In this document: piece by piece, positions 57,876 through 64,000 of the stretch
Layout: every line of letters starts with the position of its first letter
Position numbering within the stretch: position 1 is the stretch's first letter
Source: Triticum aestivum
Taxonomy: Eukaryota > Streptophyta > Magnoliopsida > Poales > Poaceae
NCBI RefSeq assembly: GCF_018294505.1
Contig: NC_057813.1
Coordinates: forward strand, 320,191,191 to 320,255,190
Length of the DNA stretch: 64,000 bases
Direction of reading: 5' to 3'
Position numbers and translations under genes: made by a program
Notes under the pieces: model-generated
Told to the model about the DNA's origin: nothing
Databases searched by the model: none
Seen by the model: only the letters and a program-made list of their open reading frames with translations

Positions 57876-58667
57876 TAGTTTTTTTTAATCAAAGAAGGGT
57901 TTCCCCCTTCCGATTTTCATTACTGAAAACTAACATCTAAATCTAAACCATAGTATTTGCCCTAGAACTACCAGGTTCAACATCTCACAACATAAACCCA
58001 TACAACCATACGCCAAGGAGGTACGTAGTACTATGAATTCCATTTTCGCTCCATACCAATCGTTCTAAAAACTACTTAGTACTTATAACGCACCATTGAA
58101 AATCAAACCTATTAACCCCGCTAAAAAATATTATTTTAAACATAGCTACTCGATCTGTGGCAACTGGCGAGCCACTGCCTCCAAGTCGTTCACCTGTGGT
58201 CCTGACCATCAACTCCTATGGATCAAAATATCACGCGAGCTGACTATTCCTACAAAGGTGCGCTCCACCACGTACCCGGTACCCACGAATGCAGCAATCG
58301 TGCACCTAGGGTTTTAGGGTTTATTTGTTAACGTTGCCTTTACGTAACACTCATGTGTGCGAGACAGCGAGAGACCGACTGCGTGTGTGCGCCTCTTCTC
58401 TTCGTATATGTGCTGCACCGTTTGTCTGGTGTCCAAAAAATTATAATAACTACTAGCAATGTGCCAACGCATTGCCACACGATCAAAATAGATTAATACA
58501 TATTCACCGATTTGATAGAAAAAAAGTCTAGTTTTGAAATACGTATATCACTAAAAATATGTTATGTTTCACTCAAAATGTATTCCTTTGGCGGTTTTGA
58601 TGAGATAAGGGAGGAATGTTGTTGGTTTCAAGATTCGAGAAGTGGTATATGTCTAATTTCTACACTT
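57876..58667. other. Unassigned repeats and intergenic sequence
   Basis: A poly-T start followed by GGGTTTCCCCC (57880-57910) resembles the reversed 3' end of a LINE-type retroposon; this is weak. The phrase CTAGCAATGTGCCAACGC near 58454 resembles the ends of the fold-back MITE that follows and may belong to a second, older copy. Confidence 0.35.
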
Positions 58668-59106
58668 ACTAGCAAGATGGCCGTGCGTTGCACGGAACAT
58701 CAAGATCTTATGGGAGAAAAGGGTGAACGAGGGAAGGCCTTATCTGCAAATATGGAGAGGGGTGCGGGAAAATTGCCATAGTTTCCTTCCTATCCATCAG
58801 ATATAAATCGGACGGCATATATTGCAGGATAGCAGGCCCACCATCATTACCAACTCTTTTTTTATCCCTACTCTTATAAAAAGCATAGTCGGTGATGATC
58901 GTGTGCCTACCATCTTGCAATATAGGCCATCCGATCTATATCTGACGAATAGGAAGGAAACCATGGCAATTTTGCAAAAAGATACCCACACGCCTCTCCA
59001 CATTTGCAAATAAGGCCTTCCCTCGTTCATCCTTTTCTCTGACAAGATAAACTACTCATACAAATGCATCTTGATGTTCCGTGCAATGCATGGGCATCTT
59101 GCTAGT
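58668..59106. mobile_element. Fold-back MITE with long inverted arms
   Basis: Starts ACTAGCAAGATG and ends CATCTTGCTAGT. Nearly the whole length is two inverted arms of about 200 bases (both contain GAACATCAAGAT and CAGATATA-ATCGGA) around a short centre near 58860-58890. No coding capacity. One arm of the same family is at 28748-28970. Confidence 0.8.
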
Positions 59107-59830
59107 TATTGCAAAAAGCCCATGTGTGTGAGAGAGAGAGAGGGAGAGAGGAGCAGGATGGAGTGCATGTGTGACAAAGACACAAAGAGTGTGTGTGCGA
59201 GAGGTATCAGCTTAAAATGAGGCGATAGTGTGTGTGTGCACGATCGAGAGGGCGTGTCTCTAGAAGGGAAGAAAAATCTACATAGATACAAGGACCAGGA
59301 GAGAGGCATGTATGCGATAGTGGAAGCACGAGTGTGCGGGTGTATAAACCTATCTAGAGGCTAGTCGATAAATGTTTGTGAGAGAAATACGAGTCAGGGG
59401 TGCGAAAGCGAGAGTTTTGTGTGTGTGTGAGAGAGAGATGATAGTCGGGAAGGGGAGTACAAGTAGGAGTTGTGTGTGTGTGAGAGAGAGAGGGGGGAGT
59501 TGTTGTGTGTGTGTGTGAGAGAGAGGGGGGAGTTTGTCTGATTGGTAAACAAATGAATAATGTCAGTCTGGGATGGAGACGAAAAGGAGACCGCAACAAA
59601 TGTTGTGTCTACAGGAGAGAGAGAGAGTAATTTTAGTGGTAGGACTCGTATCTGGAAACATATAGGGTGTGTGAGAGAATCCCATAGAGAGAAAGACAAA
59701 GTGAAAGACGAGTGGAGACTGTGTGTGTGTCGGTGAAAAAGAAAGCTTAGGTACCTAGTGATACCAGAGAACGGTAGAGACATTAGAGATAATGAAAACT
59801 GTGTAATGTATAATGATAGGGAGAGTGTGA
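59107..59830. repeat. GT/GA microsatellite field
   Basis: Interspersed (GT)n and (GA)n tracts between 59125 and 59780, the strongest around 59415-59530. Long Ser/Leu/Thr-rich frames on minus are composition artefacts. Confidence 0.75.
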
Positions 59831-61282
59831 TGATACGTCTCCGTCGTATCTATAACTTTTGGAAACATTTTATACTATTTTTGGGACTAACATATTGATC
59901 CAGTGCCCAGTGCCAGTTCCTGTTTGTTGCATGTTTTATGTTTCGTTGAAACCCAATATCAAACGGAATCCAAACGGGATAAAAATGGACGAAGAATTAT
60001 TTTGGAATATTTGGGATATTCCGGAGGAAGAATCAACGCGAAACGGTGCCCGAAGTGGCCACGATACAGGGGGGCATGCCTGGCACCCTCGTGGGCTACC
60101 CGTAAGGCGGTTGACGCTCTTATTTTGCGGCAAGAAAGCTAATTTTACGAGAAAAATCTGGGCGAAAGATTCACCCCAATCGGAGTTACGGATCTCTGGA
60201 TATAAATGAAACGGTGAAGGGGAAGGATCTGAGAACGCAGAAACAGAGAGATAGATCCAATCTCGGACGGGCTCTCGCCCCTCCCACGCCATGGGATCCA
60301 AGGACCAGAGGGGAAACCCTTCTCCATCTAGGGCAAAGGTCAAGTAAGAAGAAGAAGGGGGACTCTCTCCCCTTGCTTCCGGTGGCGCCGGAACGCCACC
60401 GGGGGCCATCATCATCACCGCGATCTTCACCAACAACTTCACCGCCTTCATCACCAACTCTTCCCCCCTCTATGCAGTGGTGTAACCCCTCTCTTACCTA
60501 CTATAATCTCTACTTAAACATGGTGCTCAATGCTATATATTATTTCCCAATGGTGTATGGCTATCCTATGATGTTTGAGTAGATCCATTTTTGTCCTATG
60601 GGTTAATTGATGATCGTGATTGGTTTGAGTTGCATATTTTATTATTGCTGATGTCCTATGGTGCTCTCCGTGTCGCGCAAGCTTGAGGGATTCCCGCTGT
60701 AGGGTTTGCAATATGTTCATGATTTGCTTATGGTGGGTGGCATGAGTGAACAGAAGCACATACCCGAGTAAGTAGGTTGTTTGCGTATGGGATAAAGGGG
60801 ACTTGATGCTTTAATGCTATGGTTGGGTTTTACCTTAATGAATCTTTAGTAGTTGTGGATGCTTGCTAGAGTTCCAATCATAAGTGCATATGATCCAAGA
60901 AGAGAAAGTATGTTAGCTTATGCCTCTCCCTCAAATAAAATTGCAGTAGTGATTACCCGTCTAGTTATCGATTGCCTTGGACAAATAACTTTCTCGTAAC
61001 AAAAAGCTCTCTACTAATATTTACTTTATTGATTCTTTATCTAAACAGCCCCTACTTTTTATTTACGTGTTCTTTATTATCTTGCAAACCTATCCTATCA
61101 CACCTACAAAGTACTTCTAGTTTCATACTTGTTCTTGGTAAAGCGAACGTCAAGCGTGCGTAGAGTATGAGTGTCCGATAGGACTTGAGAGAGTATTTGT
61201 TCTACCTTTAGTTCCTCGTTGGGTTCGACACTCTTACTTATCGAAATAGGCTACAACTACCTCGTATACTTGCGGGTTATCA
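59831..61282 (+). repeat. 5' LTR of the right-end Gypsy-type element
   Basis: TGATACGTCTCCGTCGTATC to GCGGGTTATCA. GGATATAAATG near 60196-60206 is its TATA box. Frames inside it are not genes. Confidence 0.85.
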
Positions 61283-61406
61283 TGACCTTTTTCTGGCGCC
61301 GTTGCCGGGGAGTCATAGCGTGGGGTGAATATTCTCGTGTGTGCTTGTTTGCTTTATCACTAAGTAATTTTTATTTGCTGTTATAAGTTGTTCTCTATCT
61401 TTAGTT

Positions 61407-62719
61407 ATGGATATGGAACACGAAATACCAAAAAAATTAGGAGATGAGGAACCTCTTAAAACCCTCGATGCTCATTATGTTCGAAATATTATGTACTACT
61501 TTGATAATCCTGAGAAAACCCCATTCAACTTTATAATGGGAGTAACTTTGGATCAACGTGAATACTTTAGGGATTATCGCTTGACAAAAAAGGGAAACTA
61601 TTATGGGATCAAATTTATAAGTTGCGTTGGTATGCTCGGGATCTATGCTGAGATATGATTATAATTGTTGCTCTAGGATGAAGGCTCCACACCTTCCCTT
61701 TTCATGCAAATTTAATGATAATAAAACCTTAGCTTCTTATGCTAATGGTATATATGATTACTATGACGTTGAACAAATTGAAGAATTTGTTGCTTTTAAG
61801 GCTGCTTATGAAATCGAATCTTCGTTTGAAAAGTATGAAGCTTTTGATGATTCGGTTTATAGACCTGAAAATGTTGCTATACTTAAATATTGTTATAAGA
61901 ATTATGAATACAATTACAATACTGATGCATTTGTTGAGAAATTCTCCGCTGTCCAAGAAGAGACTAATATTTTTGCAGGAAGCTATGGAAGAAGAAATTG
62001 ATGAAATTGTGAGCTCATTGGATGAAAAAGATGACGAGGAGAGCGAAGAATAAAAGGAGGAAGAGAGGATTGATCACCTATTCCCACCTTCTAATGAGAG
62101 TAACTCTTCAACTCATACATTGTTTAATTCCCCTTCGTGCTTACCGAAGGATGATTGCTATGATCCCGTTGATTCTCTTGAAATATCCCTTTTTGATGAT
62201 GCTTGCTATGCTTGTGGCCAAGATGCCAATATGAATGATGCTTATGGAGATGAACTTGCTATAGTTCCTTATGTTAAACATTAAATTGTTGCTATTACAC
62301 CCACGCATGATAGTCCTATTATCTTTTTGAATTCTCCCAACTATACTATATCGGAGAAGTTTGTGCTTATTAAGGATTATATTGATGGGTTGCCTTTTAC
62401 TACTACACATGATGATTTTGATAGATATAATATGCATGTGCTTGCTGCTCCTACTTGCAATTATTATGAGAGAGGAACTATATCTCCACCTCTCTATGTT
62501 TCCAATATGATAAAATTGCAAGAAACTGCTTATACCATGCATTGGCCTTTACTTGGTGTGCATGAATTGTTATTTTATGACATGCCGATGCATAGGAAGG
62601 GAGTTAGACTTCGTTGTTGCATGATATATGTTACTTTGTGCTCACTACTAAATTACAAATCATTGTTAATTAAAATTGGCTTTGATATACCTTGGGATTC
62701 TGGTGGATTCATTACTTGA
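61407..62719 (+). pseudogene. Unknown acidic protein of the right-end Gypsy-type element
   Basis: Begins at ATG 61407 (M-D-M-E-H-E-I-P) and continues through frameshifts near 61640 and 61980 and stops near 62052 and 62282 to a TGA near 62717. The protein is rich in Tyr, Asp and Asn, with an acidic stretch E-E-E-I-D-E-I (61987-62007) and a patch D-A-C-Y-A-C-G-Q-D-A near 62200. The C-terminal part (62283-62719) contains Y-T-I-S-E-K-F and H-W-P-L-L-G-V-H. It has no similarity I can see to gag or pol. Its general character (acidic, Tyr/Asp-rich, sole gene of its element) resembles the protein at 44740-46077. Confidence 0.55.
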
Positions 62720-64000
62720 GCACTATATGCCTAGCTTAATGGCTTTAAAGAAAGCGCTGCCAGGGAGACAACCCGGAAGTTTTAGAGAGTCATTTATTTA
62801 TGTTGAGTGCTTTCATATAGTCTAAAAACAAAAAAATAAAGAGGGGAACCTAAAACTTTTCAAAAAGGAAAGTGAAAGTGAAAAAGACAAGCATTGTTGA
62901 AGTGGGAGCTAGCCTTGAACTTTGTTCATGCTCACGGAAACTTTGTGAATCTTGATTACAGAAACTTTTCAACAAAAATAATTATCCCCTTGTACAATTC
63001 CATTGTATTATAAAAATAATGTGCCAAGGTTTGCCTTTAGGATGTTTACAATGCTTGTTGGTTTGTATGGTGCACGACAGAAACTTCGGCTGTAGTGCAC
63101 GATTTTACATTTTTTACTAGAAAGTAAAATGGTTCTGATTCTTTTTGCACTGTATTTATGTACAAATTTTTTATTTTTCCTAATTTTGTTAGAATTTTTG
63201 GGATAACATAAGTATGGTGGATGTTCAGATTTCTACAGACTGTTCTGTTTTTGACAGATTCTGTTTTTGATGCATAGTTTGCTTGATTTGATGAATCTAT
63301 CAATTTATATCAGTGGATTGAGCCATGAAAAAGTTATATTACAGTAGACACAATGCAAAAACGAAATATGAATTGGTTTGCAACAGTACTTAGAGTAGTG
63401 ATTTTCTTTATTATACTAACGGATCTTACCTAGTTTTCTGTTGAAGTTTTGTTTGGATGAAGTGTCTAATCGAGGATGTCACGATATGAGGAAAAGGAAG
63501 AGAGGAAAGAGCTCAAGATTGGGGATACCCGAGGCACCCCAAGTAAATATTCAAGGAGATGCCCTGGAAGGCATCCCCTCTTTCTTCAAGAAGTATCGGT
63601 ATGTTTTCGGATTCGTTTCGTTCATGCGATATGTGTAGGTCTTGGAGCGTCTTTTGCATTTAGTTTTCACTTTTCTTTTATGCACCATGCTGGTATTAGA
63701 TATTTTTTGGTGGATTTATAGAATGCTCATTGCACTTCACTTAAATCTTTTGAGTATGTCTTTATAGAATGCTTCATGCGCTTCACTTATATCATTTGAA
63801 GTCTGGATTGCCTGTTTCTCTTCACATAGAAAACCGCCATTTGTAGAATGCTCTTTTGCTTCACTTATATTTGTTAGAGCATGGGCATATCTTTTGTAGA
63901 AAGAATTAAACTCTCTTGCTTCACTTATATCTATTTAGAGAGATGACAGGAATTGGTCATTCACATGGCTAGTCATAAAATCCTACATAAAACTTGTGGA
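62720..64000 (+). other. 3' non-coding interior of the right-end element
   Basis: AT-rich, no gene. It contains AAAGCGCTGCCAGGGAGACAA-type sequence after the coding end (62750), a GGGGATACC / GGCATCCCC hairpin cluster near 63520-63575, and four CTTCACTTATAT-like motifs at about 40- to 80-base intervals between 63735 and 63935. Confidence 0.55.

Larger units (their letters stand above)
59831..64000 (+). mobile_element. Gypsy-type element related to the Sabrina/WHAM group, 5' part
   Basis: 5' LTR 59831-61282, PBS TGGCGCCGTTGCCGGGG from 61294, then a damaged unknown coding region and a 3' non-coding region that continues past the window. It shares the TGATACGTCTCC start, PBS type and 3' hairpin motifs with the Sabrina-like element but has a different LTR body. 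No gag-protease-pol is visible, so this copy is non-autonomous as far as seen. TGTGA (59826-59830) is the expected target duplication. Confidence 0.75.

Noticed and set aside
59354..59783. Ser/Leu/Thr/His-rich minus frames
   Set aside because: They arise from CT and CA microsatellite runs.
63720..63935. Possible CRISPR-like array of spaced repeats
   Set aside because: Repeats are short, diverged and irregular, and the sequence is plant retrotransposon DNA.

Overview
The window is plant nuclear DNA, almost certainly from a Triticeae grass (wheat, Aegilops, barley or a close relative). It is intergenic, repeat-filled sequence. I recognise the LTR end sequences and coding relics of grass Gypsy and Copia families from memory, so family names (Fatima-like, Sabrina-like, Maximus/SIRE-like) are tentative. 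Structural calls (LTR boundaries, target-site duplications or TSDs, PBS, reading frames) come directly from the sequence. I see no intact ordinary host gene, no tRNA or rRNA, and no CRISPR.

Layout. (A) 1-28747 is a nest built on a LARD-like element: LTRs of about 4 kb, a short non-coding interior at 3201-5506, minus orientation. Its left LTR is cut by a Fatima-like Gypsy (1-2380, continuing off the window). Its right LTR is cut by a second, non-autonomous Fatima-like element (8320-27512, TSD GGGGG). A third, structurally complete Fatima-like element (9959-19911, TSD CTCGT) sits inside the second. (B) 28748-31378 is a patch of small relics: one arm of a fold-back MITE, an AP2/ERF-derived pseudogene between inverted GAGTAGAGA arrays, a short tandem repeat and a coiled-coil remnant. 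(C) 31379-57677 is a Sabrina-like Gypsy in minus orientation (TSD GGGGC). It carries three later insertions: a solo LTR (32547-33678, TSD CGGGA), a non-autonomous Gypsy (37442-44739, TSD GGGAG) with an antisense B3-domain relic, and a 3'-truncated Copia (47538-57338). (D) 57683-59830 holds a Stowaway-like MITE, a complete fold-back MITE and a GT/GA microsatellite field. (E) 59831 to the end is the 5' part of another Gypsy-type element in plus orientation.

How the parts work. The complete Fatima-like element encodes gag, protease, reverse transcriptase, two RNase H domains and integrase. On the opposite strand it encodes a separate, intron-containing protein with its own TATA box. The non-autonomous relative keeps gag, protease and this antisense gene but has lost RT, RNase H and integrase, so it would depend on enzymes supplied in trans. 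All coding regions of appreciable length are broken by stops or frameshifts. Most point-mutation stops look like C-to-T changes, as expected for heavily methylated old repeats.

The most unusual items are the spliced antisense genes, the second Fatima-like element whose two outer ends are both U5 ends, the antisense B3 relic, and the 17-bp duplication around the truncated Copia.
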